A DNA stretch of 64,000 nt from contig NZ_AXAU01000013.1 of the NCBI RefSeq assembly GCF_000472965.1, positions 124,001 to 188,000 on the forward strand. The letters run 5' to 3'. Under the pieces are notes generated by a model, which was not told the DNA's origin, ran no database searches, and saw only the letters and a list, made by a program, of their open reading frames with translations. Position 1 is the stretch's first letter. Each line of letters begins with the position of its first letter. Of this stretch, positions 52,048 through 60,451 are shown piece by piece. The stretch comes from Bradyrhizobium murdochi. GTDB lineage: Bacteria > Pseudomonadota > Alphaproteobacteria > Rhizobiales > Xanthobacteraceae. A program made the translations under genes and the position numbers.

Positions 52048-54144
52048 ATGGATAGCCAGATCATGAACGTTCTCGGCGATCGCGTGCTCGAACTCGGGCC
52101 GAAGCCTGGCGCTGAGGGGCCGTACAAGAATTTCAGGCTGACTCGCGATGGCGACGGTGTCGCTTGGCTCTTGTTCGATCGCGAAGGCACCAGCGCCAAC
52201 ACGCTGTCCACCGACCTGATCGAGGAGCTCAGCAAAATCTTGTCCGAGCTGGAAACCGCGCGGCCCACCGGTCTCGTCATCCGCTCCGCCAAAAAATCCG
52301 GCTTCATCGCCGGCGCCGACGTCAACGCGTTTCGCGGCGCCTCTGATGCGGCCGCCGTCGAGGCCGAGATCGGCCGCGCGCATGCGGTGATCGATCGGCT
52401 CGAAGCCCTGCGGATTCCGAGCGTGGCCGTGATCCACGGCTTCTGCCTCGGCGGCGGCCTCGAAATGGCGCTGGCCTGTCAGATGCGGATCGCGATCGAG
52501 GACGCGCGGTTTGGCTTCCCCGAGGTGATGCTCGGCCTGCACCCCGGTCTCGGCGGCACCGTGCGCTTCACGCAGCTTGTCAATCCGATGCAGGCGATGC
52601 CGCTGATGCTGACCGGCAAGACCATCGATTCCCGCCGCGCAAAATCGCTCGGGCTGGTCGATGCCGTGACGCAGGAGCGGCATGTCTTGAATGCTGTGAA
52701 GGATGCCGTGTCCGGCCGCTTAAAGCGCGCGAAGCCCGGACTGCTGAATAATCTGCTCAGTCTCGGCTTCGCCCGGGGGTTCCTCGCCTCGCGCATGCGC
52801 CGCGAGGCCGGCAAGGCGGCGCGCGAGGAGCATTATCCCGCGCCCTATGCGCTGATCGATCTCTGGGAAAAGCACGGCGGCGACCGGCGCGCGATGCTGA
52901 ATGCGGAGAAAGCGTCTTTCGCCAGACTGATGGTGACGCTGACCGCGCAGAACCTGATCCGCGTGTTCTTCCTGCGCGAGCAGATGAAGAAGTTCGCGGG
53001 ATCCGGCAATAGGATCGAGCATGTTCACGTCATCGGCGCCGGCGCCATGGGTGGCGACATCGCGGCCTGGTGCGCCGGCCAGGATTTGCGGGTGACGCTC
53101 GCCGACATGAAGCCGGAGCCGATCGCAGGCGCAATCAAGCGCGCCGCCGATCTCTACGGCAAGATCCTGCGCAAGCGGACTGCCGTGCGCGATGCGCTGG
53201 ACCGGCTGATGCCGGACATGCAGGCCGAGGGCGTCCGCAACGCCGATCTCATCATCGAGGCGGTGCCGGAAAAGCTGGAGCTGAAGCAGAAGGTCTATGC
53301 CGACCTCGAACCGAAGATGAAGCCCGGCGCGATTCTTGCCACCAACACGTCGAGCATTCCGCTGCAGGACCTGCGCACCACGCTGCAAAAGCCCGAGCGG
53401 CTGCTGGGGCTGCACTTCTTCAATCCGGTCTCGCGGCTGCAGCTCGTCGAAGTCGTCAGCCATGACGGCACCGACGCGCAACTCTTGAGGGAAGCGCTCG
53501 CCTTCGTCGGCGCCATCGACCGCCTACCGCTGCCCGTAAAGTCGTCGCCCGGCTTCCTCGTCAACCGCGCGCTGACGCCCTACATGCTGGAAGCGATGCT
53601 GATGCTGGACGAGAAGATCGATAAGACAGTGATCGACGCCGCCGCGAAAAAGTTTGGCATGCCGATGGGGCCGATCGAACTCGCCGACCAGGTCGGCCTC
53701 GACATCTGTCTCGATGTCGGCGACATGCTGCGCTCGAAGCTCGGTGACGGGCTTCCGCCGACGCCGGCCTGGTTGCGTGAGAAAGTTGCCAGAGGCGAAC
53801 TCGGCCGTAAGACGGGCAAGGGCTTTTACACCTGGAAGGGCGGCAAGGCCGATACCTCATCCGGCCTGCCCGCGACATCGGAACCCTCGGCGGAAATGAT
53901 CGACAGGCTGATCCTGCCGATGTCGAATGTCTGTGTCGCCTGCTTGCGCGAAGGTATCGTCGACGATGCCGACGTGGTCGACGGCGCCGTCATCTTCGGT
54001 ACCGGCTACGCGCCGTTCCGCGGCGGTCCCCTGAACTATGCACGAACCCGAGGGATTGAGAACGTGGTCTCGACACTGCGGGCGCTCACGGAAAAATTCG
54101 GCGGAAGATTTGCTCCGGATGCCGGTTGGGAGAATTTCAAGTGA
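52048..54144 (+). CDS. fadJ: Multifunctional 3-hydroxyacyl-CoA dehydrogenase/enoyl-CoA hydratase
   Basis: This 698-residue protein has an N-terminal crotonase domain (IHGFCLGGGLEMALACQMRIAIEDARFGFPEVMLGLHPGLGG, with both hydratase Glu positions present) and a 3-hydroxyacyl-CoA dehydrogenase half (VHVIGAGAMGGDIAAWCAGQ; LLGLHFFNPVSRLQLVEVV; PGFLVNRALTPYM). Together they perform hydration and dehydrogenation in beta-oxidation. ATG at 52048 starts just after the thiolase stop. The thioesterase gene follows with a GTG overlapping its stop. Confidence 0.94.
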   Translation: MDSQIMNVLGDRVLELGPKPGAEGPYKNFRLTRDGDGVAWLLFDREGTSANTLSTDLIEELSKILSELETARPTGLVIRSAKKSGFIAGADVNAFRGASDAAAVEAEIGRAHAVIDRLEALRIPSVAVIHGFCLGGGLEMALACQMRIAIEDARFGFPEVMLGLHPGLGGTVRFTQLVNPMQAMPLMLTGKTIDSRRAKSLGLVDAVTQERHVLNAVKDAVSGRLKRAKPGLLNNLLSLGFARGFLASRMRREAGKAAREEHYPAPYALIDLWEKHGGDRRAMLNAEKASFARLMVTLTAQNLIRVFFLREQMKKFAGSGNRIEHVHVIGAGAMGGDIAAWCAGQDLRVTLADMKPEPIAGAIKRAADLYGKILRKRTAVRDALDRLMPDMQAEGVRNADLIIEAVPEKLELKQKVYADLEPKMKPGAILATNTSSIPLQDLRTTLQKPERLLGLHFFNPVSRLQLVEVVSHDGTDAQLLREALAFVGAIDRLPLPVKSSPGFLVNRALTPYMLEAMLMLDEKIDKTVIDAAAKKFGMPMGPIELADQVGLDICLDVGDMLRSKLGDGLPPTPAWLREKVARGELGRKTGKGFYTWKGGKADTSSGLPATSEPSAEMIDRLILPMSNVCVACLREGIVDDADVVDGAVIFGTGYAPFRGGPLNYARTRGIENVVSTLRALTEKFGGRFAPDAGWENFK

Positions 54145-54569
54145 ATGAACCCCGTCTGCACGCGCCGGTCTCGACCGAAACCGAGACCCGCGGTGATCTC
54201 TGCATTCGCACGCTGGCGATGCCGGCCGACACCAACGCCAATGGCGACATCTTCGGCGGCTGGCTCTTGAGCCAGATGGATATCGGCGGCGGCGTTTTCG
54301 CTTCCAAGATCGCGAAATCGCGCACGGTGACGGTCGCGATCGAGGCGATGAATTTCCGCAAGGCCGTCTATGTCGGTGACCTCGTTTCAGTCTACGCCAA
54401 TCTGGTGCGGGTCGGGCGCACCTCGATCACGGTGCATCTCGAAGCCTGGGTCGTGCGCCGCAAGGAGTTGCAACAGATCCTCGTGACCGACGGCAACTTC
54501 ACCTACGTCTCGATCGACGACAACGGCCGTCCGCAGCCGGTCAGCCCGGACGGCGTGATCAAGACCTAG
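54141..54569 (+). CDS. Acyl-CoA thioesterase (YciA-like hot-dog fold)
   Basis: This 142-residue hot-dog-fold thioesterase has RTLAMPADTNANGDIFGGWLLSQMDIGGGVFASKI, the catalytic Asn/Asp region, and FRKAVYVGDLVSVYANLVRVGRTSITVHLEAWV. It hydrolyses short to medium acyl-CoA and fits the beta-oxidation operon. GTG at 54141 is used, overlapping the FadJ stop and following GGGAGA; no in-frame ATG is nearby. Confidence 0.9.
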   Translation: MNEPRLHAPVSTETETRGDLCIRTLAMPADTNANGDIFGGWLLSQMDIGGGVFASKIAKSRTVTVAIEAMNFRKAVYVGDLVSVYANLVRVGRTSITVHLEAWVVRRKELQQILVTDGNFTYVSIDDNGRPQPVSPDGVIKT

Positions 54570-54572
54570 CGA

Positions 54573-55007
54573 TTACGGGCAAGGACGCTCGTAGCCGTCA
54601 CGACCGATGAAGGTGCCGCGGCGCGGATCATAGGTCTGCGAGCGCATGCAGCGCGGCGTGTCGTCGTAGTACCGGGGCGGCGGCGGTGCGTATTGCGCCT
54701 GGACGCCACAGTAACGCGGCGAAACTGCGACCCAGCCGTCAGGCTGCTCCACGTAGCAGCCGCCTTGATACCAGCGATAGCCGCCGGGCCGCGGCTCGCC
54801 CTGGGCGCCGATCGCAGCACCCGTCGTCGCCCCGACGATGGCGCCAACCGCCGCACCGCGGCCGCCGCCGAGCGCGCCGCCGACAATGGCGCCCGCCGCA
54901 CCGCCGAACAGCGCGCCGCCTAGCGTGCTTTCCTGCGCCGCCGCCTCTTGGAGCGGTGCGCAAGCTGCAACGGCGACCAGCATCGAGAGCGCGAATTTCG
55001 GCATCAT
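54573..55007 (-). CDS. Glycine-zipper (YMGG-like) hypothetical lipoprotein-like protein
   Basis: This 144-residue protein has a signal peptide (MMPKFALSMLVAVAACAPLQEAAAQ), then a glycine-zipper segment (GGALFGGAAGAIVGGALGGGRGAAVGAIVG) that can insert in membranes, followed by Tyr/Pro-rich repeats. VAACAPL could be a lipobox. ATG at 55007 follows GGAGA. The function is unknown. It is convergent with the thioesterase gene (three-base gap). Confidence 0.83.
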   Translation of the reverse strand: MMPKFALSMLVAVAACAPLQEAAAQESTLGGALFGGAAGAIVGGALGGGRGAAVGAIVGATTGAAIGAQGEPRPGGYRWYQGGCYVEQPDGWVAVSPRYCGVQAQYAPPPPRYYDDTPRCMRSQTYDPRRGTFIGRDGYERPCP

Positions 55008-55151
55008 GTCAGTTCTCCAGCCATTTGAACGATTCGCCAGCGTGTTCCGCGACCAGCTTTGGCATAGGTTGGCCTTGCGGCGCAACGGCGGAAGCAGGAA
55101 CAATTGGCCGTGCAACCGGTTGTAGGCCCGGAATAAATCTGAGGCTGGGCC

Positions 55152-55340
55152 ATGTCGGACACCTACATCATTGAGGTCGGCTCGCAGCCGGCAGGGATTA
55201 TCGTGCGCGCTCCCGGCGGCTATCAGTTCTTCGCCGCCTCGCACCGTTTCAACCAGTTGGAAGGACAGATATTTCGCAACGCGCGCGAGGCCGAGCGCGC
55301 GGCCTACCGTCTCGTCAACGGGATGACGCTGGCGGCGTAA
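55152..55340 (+). CDS. Small hypothetical protein
   Basis: This 62-residue soluble protein begins MSDTYIIEVGSQPAGIIVRAPGGYQFFAASHRFNQLEGQIF and has a basic helix near the end (REAERAAYRLV). It is preceded by TGAGGCTGGGCC. I do not recognise a domain; short proteins with this start are seen in Bradyrhizobium. It is between the divergent glycine-zipper gene and the convergent NTF2-like gene. Confidence 0.7.
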   Translation: MSDTYIIEVGSQPAGIIVRAPGGYQFFAASHRFNQLEGQIFRNAREAERAAYRLVNGMTLAA

Positions 55341-55365
55341 CCCGACAGCGCCGATCTGCCGGCGG

Positions 55366-55821
55366 TCAGAGCTTGGTGGCCGACCGCGACAGCAGCTTCC
55401 AGTCCGAGCCCTGTTTCTGCCAGTTCATCAGGACGTGCAGGTTCTGCGGCGTCTTCTTGCCGTCGGTGAACTCCTGCTCGCCGACGAAGTTGAAGCGCAC
55501 GATGGCCGCCGGGCCGACGACACGGATGGTGGGGTTCTTGTATTCAAGCGAGGTCCATTTGTATTTCGCATTCTTGACGCCCGCCAGCAGCGCCGCCTTG
55601 TCGTCGACAGACCCGCTGGAGTGGCTGTAGCTGAGTTCTTCCGCGCAGAGCGGGGCGATCCCCTCGGCATCGCCGGCCGCCTGCGCTGCACGGAAGGCTT
55701 CGACGTTCTTCGCGATGGCATCCTCGTCCGCGCCGGCAAAAGCGGGCACCACGCTCATGAGCCCAACCCCAAGCCCAAGTGCGAGCACGGGCAAGGCGAG
55801 CTGACGGCGATTGATCTTCAT
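55366..55821 (-). CDS. Secreted SnoaL/NTF2-like (DUF4440-type) protein
   Basis: This 151-residue protein has a signal peptide (MKINRRQLALPVLALGLGVGLMSVVPAFAG) and an NTF2-like fold (IAKNVEAFRAAQAAGDAEGIAPLCAEELSYSHSSGSVDDKAALL...FVGEQEFTDGKKTPQNLHVLMNWQKQGSDWKLLSRSATKL). Relatives are annotated as DUF4440. The substrate is unknown and the location is periplasmic. ATG at 55821 follows GGAGG. Confidence 0.87.
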   Translation of the reverse strand: MKINRRQLALPVLALGLGVGLMSVVPAFAGADEDAIAKNVEAFRAAQAAGDAEGIAPLCAEELSYSHSSGSVDDKAALLAGVKNAKYKWTSLEYKNPTIRVVGPAAIVRFNFVGEQEFTDGKKTPQNLHVLMNWQKQGSDWKLLSRSATKL

Positions 55822-56058
55822 GGTTTCCTCCATTCGTTTCTGGTTATGATCACAGTGTTGCAGCCACAAATTGCTTTGTCGAGCGGCCGCGCCTGGTGCG
55901 GCTCGCATGGCTTCGGGCGCGGCTGCCTTAACCAGGATTTGTTGTTTCGCCCTGCCAAACGCCTTTGCGGCCGATCTCCCTCGTTGACCGCTGCCCCAAT
56001 CAGCCGCACCATAACGGCAACTTTGTGCCCGGAGTCTATATTGTAAAGGGTGCCAGCC

Positions 56059-56889
56059 GTGGCCGGATTATCCCATCGCCAGACCGAAATCCTCAACATC
56101 GCCCGCGCCTTTGGCCGGGTGATGGTGGAAGACCTCGCCAAGCGTTTCGAGGTTTCGGCGCAGACCATCCGAAAAGACCTCAACGACCTCTGCGACCAGC
56201 GCTCGCTGACGCGCATCCATGGCGGCGCCATTATCGCCTCCGGCGTGGAGAACCTCGCCTATGAGGCGCGGCGCTTCGTGGCGGCAGAGGAAAAGCGGGC
56301 GATCGGCGTGGCCGCCGCATCGCGGATTCCGAATGGCTGCTCGCTGTTCATCAACATTGGCACCACGACGGAAGAAGTCGCGAGCGCGCTGACCTCGCAT
56401 GAAGATTTGTTGGTGATCACCAACAACCTCAACGTCGCGATGCTTTTGTACCGGCATCCGCGCATCGAGGTGATCGTGGCGGGCGGCGCGGTGCGCCGTG
56501 CCGACGGCGCGGTGATCGGCTCGACCGCGATCAGCCTGATCGGCCAGTTCAAGGTCGACTACGCTATCATCGGGGCTTCCGCGATCGACGAGGAGGGCGC
56601 GCTCTTGGACTTCGACTATCGCGAAGTGCAGGCGGCGCAAGCGATCATCGCTAACGCCCGCAGCGTCATGCTCGTCGCGGATTCCACAAAGCTCCGTCGC
56701 AGTGCGCCGGTGCGCATCGCCCATCTCAGCCAGATCCAGACCTTTGTGACCGACGCGCCGTTGCCCGCGGGTCTTGCCAGCATCTGTAGCCACCGCGGCA
56801 TCGAGGTGGTCCAGGCGATGGAGAAGCCGGCGGGCGATATCGACGAGCCCGGCGGCGAGCCGGCTTCAACCGTGGTGCGGCTGAAGTAG
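56059..56889 (+). CDS. glpR: DeoR-family repressor of the glycerol regulon
   Basis: This 276-residue protein has an N-terminal DeoR helix-turn-helix (RQTEILNIARAFGRVMVEDLAKRFEVSAQTIRKDLNDLCDQRSLTRIHGGAI) and the C-terminal sugar-phosphate-binding domain (LFINIGTTTEEVASAL, DYAIIGASAIDEEGALLDFD). Glycerol 3-phosphate is the expected inducer. GTG at 56059 is chosen because AAAGGG lies eight bases upstream; GTG at 56050 is also possible. In rhizobia GlpR controls the glpDSTPQUV operon that follows after about 870 bases. Confidence 0.9.
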   Translation: MAGLSHRQTEILNIARAFGRVMVEDLAKRFEVSAQTIRKDLNDLCDQRSLTRIHGGAIIASGVENLAYEARRFVAAEEKRAIGVAAASRIPNGCSLFINIGTTTEEVASALTSHEDLLVITNNLNVAMLLYRHPRIEVIVAGGAVRRADGAVIGSTAISLIGQFKVDYAIIGASAIDEEGALLDFDYREVQAAQAIIANARSVMLVADSTKLRRSAPVRIAHLSQIQTFVTDAPLPAGLASICSHRGIEVVQAMEKPAGDIDEPGGEPASTVVRLK

Positions 56890-56896
56890 CGCGCGA

Positions 56897-57076
56897 CTAT
56901 CCGAGCGAGCCGAGCAGCGATCTCGTTTTCAGGAACTCCCGACAGTTGGCGATGCCAAGCCAAACGACAAGAGAGGCCTGCGCAGCCAGTTTGAAGCTGA
57001 GATGACGGCCGGCAGCCTCGAAGGCCCGCAGTCCGTTGAGCGGAGGCAGTCTGTAGCTCACCAGGATTCCATCCAT
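56897..57076 (-). pseudogene. Truncated LysR-family (GcvA-like) regulator fragment
   Basis: On the minus strand, an ATG at 57076 opens a 59-codon frame starting MDGILVSYRLPPLNGLRAFE and continuing AAGRHLSFKLAAQ, the classic N-terminus of GcvA-type LysR regulators (RLPPLNALRAFEAAARHLSF). Directly after QA the similarity ends, and unrelated sequence (LVVWLGIANCREFLKTR) leads to a stop. The DNA-binding helix-turn-helix is cut in half and the effector domain is absent, so this is a remnant left by deletion. It lies between glpR and the RidA remnant. Confidence 0.75.
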
Positions 57077-57191
57077 AGGGCGTTAGGCGCGCGCAGATTA
57101 GAAAATCTGACTTAACTGTCCAGGAAAAATGGTTTGTGCGCGACGAGCGCAGCGGTGCACGAGGTGATGTTTCGAGGACAGGAGAAACCTA

Positions 57192-57571
57192 ATGCACATC
57201 CGACGCATCAATGCCGAAACAGTCACCGTGCCGACGACTGGCTACAGCCAGGCGCTGGAGGTCAGCGGTCACACCCGTCTGCTTTTTGTAAGTGGCCAGA
57301 TTCCGCTCGGCATCGACGGCACTGTGCCTGAGGGCTTTGAAGCGCAGTGCAGGCTTGCCTGGCGAAATGTCGAGGCTCAGCTCAAGGCAGCCGGCATGAC
57401 CCTCGACAATCTGGTCATGCACCGAACCTTGCCGACCGGCGCTACGCTCTTCTCAATCGCGCCGTGCGAAACGAGGTACTTGGTGGACGGGAAACCGCGC
57501 TCACGGTGGTTATCGCTGGTATCTTCGACGAGGCGTGGCTTCTCGAAGTCGAGGCCGTGGCTGCGGGCTGA
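57192..57571 (+). pseudogene. Frameshifted RidA-family (endoribonuclease L-PSP) gene
   Basis: From ATG 57192 (AGGAGAAACCTA upstream) the first 78 codons read as a RidA-family protein (YSQALEVSGHTRLLFVSGQIPLGIDG and AWRNVEAQLKAAGMTLDNLVMHRT). At about 57420-57432 the similarity jumps to another frame, which encodes LADRRYALLNRAVRNEVLGG and then AWLLEVEAVAAG, the RidA C-terminus with its conserved Arg and Glu. Restoring the frame requires one inserted base, consistent with a single-base deletion. As read, the first frame runs on to a stop at 57648-57650. Confidence 0.8.
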
Positions 57572-57674
57572 CCGATACGAGACCAATGCGCCGCGGTCTG
57601 AGCCCGTGGTACGGACCTGTGCGGCCAAGCCTGAACCTAGCCTCAAGTAGGAGATCCGGTTCCCCGCTTTCGAC

Positions 57675-57717
57675 TTGCTTTCGCTTTCCTTTGTGATTAA
57701 CTCCCATTCGAAAGCAA
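57675..57717. promoter_or_regulatory. Candidate GlpR operator upstream of glpD
   Basis: TTGCTTTCG (57675-57683) and CGAAAGCAA (57709-57717) form a perfect 9-base inverted repeat across 25 bases, inside a stretch that contains further TTTCG half-sites (57668-57672 and 57679-57683). TTTCG/CGAAA half-sites are typical of DeoR-type GlpR operators. It lies 42 bases upstream of glpD, where binding would block the promoter. Confidence 0.55.
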
Positions 57718-57758
57718 AATCGCCGAAGTGAAGAGGCGATCGCCGGGGAAGCGTTTCG

Positions 57759-59303
57759 TTGGATCGGATATTCGACCTCGCCATTATCGGAGGCGGCATT
57801 AACGGCTGCGGTATCGCGCGCGACGCGGTGGGCCGGGGCAATTCCGTTTTCCTTTGTGAAATGAATGATTTGGCGAGCGGAACGTCATCCTGGTCGACCA
57901 AACTCGTGCACGGCGGGCTGCGCTATCTCGAATATTATGAGTTCCGCCTGGTCCGCGAGGCGCTGATCGAGCGCGAAATCCTTTGGCAGATCGCGCCTCA
58001 CATTATCAGACCTTTGCGTTTCGTTTTGCCGCACCACGCTGGCTTGCGGCCGGCCTGGCTGCTCAGGTTAGGGTTGTTCCTGTACGACCACATCGGCGGC
58101 CGTCATCTCCTGCCGCCGACGCGCTCGGTCGATCTCCTCCATGACGAGGTGGGCAAACCCTTGATCGCCAACCGCTACAGAAAAGGCTTCGAATATTCCG
58201 ACTGCTTCGTCGATGACGCGCGCCTGGTCGTGCTCACGGCGCGGGATGCGGCCGATCGTGGCGCCGAAATTCACACCCGTTCGCGCGCGGTCGAGATCAG
58301 GCAGTTGGACGGCATCTGGCACGTGACCGTCGAGAAGGCCATCAGCGGCGAGCGCACCACCATCCAGGCACGCGCGCTGGTCAATGCCGGTGGCCCGTGG
58401 GTCGAGCAGGTGCTGTCGTCGGGCTCAGGCGTCAACGCGCGAGCAAAAGTGCGGCTGGTGCAGGGCTCCCACATCGTGGTGCGCAAGCTCTATGAGCACG
58501 ACCGCGCCTACATCTTCCAGAATGCCGACGGCCGCATCATCTTCGTCATCCCCTATCAGGACGACTTTACGCTGATCGGCACCACCGATCGCGATTACGA
58601 CGGCGACCCGGCCAAGGTGAAAGCCAGCCCTGAGGAGATTCAGTATCTCTGCGCCTCCGCCAGTGAGTACCTGAAAAAGCCGGTGCTGCCTGCAGACGTG
58701 GTCTGGACCTATTCCGGCGTCCGCCCGCTCTATGATGACGGCGCCAGCGAGGCCAAGGCCGCGACCCGCGATTACGTGTTCGAACTCGATACGCCCGGCG
58801 GTGCGCCGCTGCTATCGATCTATGGCGGCAAGATCACGACCTATCGGCGCCTCGCCGAAGAGGCGCTGGAGCGGCTCTCGCCATATTTGAGCAGCGACAA
58901 AACGAAAGAAGGCTGGACAGGCAAGGCGCCGTTGCCCGGCGGCGATATGGATGTTTCGGCGGTCGCTGCGCTGACGGCGGAACTGACGCGGAAGTATCCG
59001 TTCCTGACCTCGGCGCATGCCAACCGGCTCGCGCATGCCTATGGCACGCGCGCGACAAAATTGCTCGGCAATGCGAAATCATTGGCCGATCTAGGTCAGG
59101 CGTTTGGCGCTACCTTGACCGAAAGCGAGGTTCGGTACCTGATTTCGACCGAGTGGGCTTGCAGCGCCGAAGACGTGGTGTGGCGAAGGTCCAAACTCGG
59201 CTTGCGACTGTCGGCCGATGAAGTCGCCGTGCTCGACGAATGGATCAAGGCCAACAACGCCTCCGGTGAACGTGCCTTGCGCGAAGCGGGAGGGCGGACA
59301 TGA
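57759..59303 (+). CDS. glpD: Glycerol-3-phosphate dehydrogenase
   Basis: This 514-residue membrane-associated flavoenzyme oxidises glycerol 3-phosphate to dihydroxyacetone phosphate and feeds electrons to quinone. It has the FAD motif LAIIGGGINGCGIARDA at residues 7-23, LASGTSSWSTKLVHGGLRYLEYYEF, and the C-terminal DAO_C domain (LTESEVRYLISTEWACSAEDVVWRRSKLGL). A TTG start is used, with GGGGAA nine bases upstream; it aligns with the family N-terminus. It is the first gene of glpDSTPQUV, overlapping glpS by four bases. Confidence 0.95.
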   Translation: MDRIFDLAIIGGGINGCGIARDAVGRGNSVFLCEMNDLASGTSSWSTKLVHGGLRYLEYYEFRLVREALIEREILWQIAPHIIRPLRFVLPHHAGLRPAWLLRLGLFLYDHIGGRHLLPPTRSVDLLHDEVGKPLIANRYRKGFEYSDCFVDDARLVVLTARDAADRGAEIHTRSRAVEIRQLDGIWHVTVEKAISGERTTIQARALVNAGGPWVEQVLSSGSGVNARAKVRLVQGSHIVVRKLYEHDRAYIFQNADGRIIFVIPYQDDFTLIGTTDRDYDGDPAKVKASPEEIQYLCASASEYLKKPVLPADVVWTYSGVRPLYDDGASEAKAATRDYVFELDTPGGAPLLSIYGGKITTYRRLAEEALERLSPYLSSDKTKEGWTGKAPLPGGDMDVSAVAALTAELTRKYPFLTSAHANRLAHAYGTRATKLLGNAKSLADLGQAFGATLTESEVRYLISTEWACSAEDVVWRRSKLGLRLSADEVAVLDEWIKANNASGERALREAGGRT

Positions 59304-60439
59304 GCGTCACGCTCGAACATGTCACGCGAACCGTGGACGGCATGGCGACCATTCGCGACGTCTCGCTGACGCTCGAGCGCGGCACGCTGAGCGTGCTGCT
59401 CGGGCCGACGTTGTCGGGCAAGACCTCGATCATGCGGCTGCTCGCCGGTCTCGACAAGCCGTCAACCGGTCGCGTGCTGGTGGACGGCAACGATGTCACC
59501 GGCGCCGATGTACGGCAGCGCTCGGTTGCGATGGTCTATCAGCAGTTCATCAATTATCCCTCGCTGACGGTGTACGAGAACATCGCCTCGCCCTTGCGAG
59601 TGCAGGGCCGGCCGCGCGAGGAGATCGACCACCGCGTCCAGGACGCCGCGAAACTCTTGCGGCTCGTGCCCTATCTGAAGCGCACGCCGCTGCAGCTTTC
59701 CGGCGGCCAGCAGCAGCGCACCGCGATCGCGCGTGCGCTGGTCAAGGGCGCCGACCTCGTGCTGCTCGATGAGCCACTCGCCAATCTCGATTACAAGCTC
59801 CGTGAGGAGCTGCGCACCGAACTGCCGCGCATCTTCGAGGCGTCGGGCGCGATCTTCGTCTATGCCACCACCGAGCCCTCGGAGGCGCTGCTGCTCGGCG
59901 GCAACACGGTGTGCATGTGGGAAGGCCAGGTGCTTCAGGCCGGCAATACATCGCAAGTCTATCGCCGTCCCGATACGCTGCGCGTCGCGCAGGTATTCTC
60001 AGATCCGCCGCTCAACATCGTCGGTATGGAGAAGAAGAACGGGCAGGTCGCATATGCCGGCGGCATCCAGGCGCCGGCCATCGGGCTCTATGCGCAGCTT
60101 TCCGATGGCCCCTATCGCGTCGGCTTCCGCGCCCACCAGCTCGAAGTGGCGAACGGCGTCGCCGGCCGCCACGCGTTTCACGCTACTGTCACCGTGACTG
60201 AGATCACCGGCTCGGAAAGTTTCGTGCATCTCAACCGCGACGCTTCCAACTGGGTTGCGGTGCTGCCGGGCGTGCATGAATACGAGCCCGGCCAGACGCT
60301 CGATGCCGTGCTCGATCCCGACAATGTCTTCGTGTTCGACGCCGCCGATCGCCTGGTCGCAGCGCCAGCCATCGCGTTTTCAAGCGAAATGCGTAGCGTT
60401 TCGCATGGAGAGAACGCATCAAAAGCTAAGAGCATGTGA
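59300..60439 (+). CDS. glpS: Glycerol ABC transporter ATPase GlpS
   Basis: This 379-residue ATPase is homologous to the glycerol importer component GlpS. Walker A is GPTLSGKT (35-42), the Q-loop glutamines are at 81-82, the signature LSGGQ at 133-137 is canonical, and Walker B is LVLLDEP (153-159). The H-loop histidine is replaced: YATTEPSEA (188-196) has Thr191 where YVTHDQTEA has His. The C-terminal TOBE-like domain follows. It overlaps glpD by four bases. It likely pairs with GlpT so that only one composite ATP site is fully catalytic. Confidence 0.92.
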   Translation: MSVTLEHVTRTVDGMATIRDVSLTLERGTLSVLLGPTLSGKTSIMRLLAGLDKPSTGRVLVDGNDVTGADVRQRSVAMVYQQFINYPSLTVYENIASPLRVQGRPREEIDHRVQDAAKLLRLVPYLKRTPLQLSGGQQQRTAIARALVKGADLVLLDEPLANLDYKLREELRTELPRIFEASGAIFVYATTEPSEALLLGGNTVCMWEGQVLQAGNTSQVYRRPDTLRVAQVFSDPPLNIVGMEKKNGQVAYAGGIQAPAIGLYAQLSDGPYRVGFRAHQLEVANGVAGRHAFHATVTVTEITGSESFVHLNRDASNWVAVLPGVHEYEPGQTLDAVLDPDNVFVFDAADRLVAAPAIAFSSEMRSVSHGENASKAKSM

Positions 60440-60451
60440 GGGAGATGCGAT

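Noticed and set aside
54686..55174. Arg/Pro-rich plus-strand frame opposite the glycine-zipper gene
   Set aside because: The translation is a shadow of the glycine-zipper gene, and it has no ribosome-binding site.
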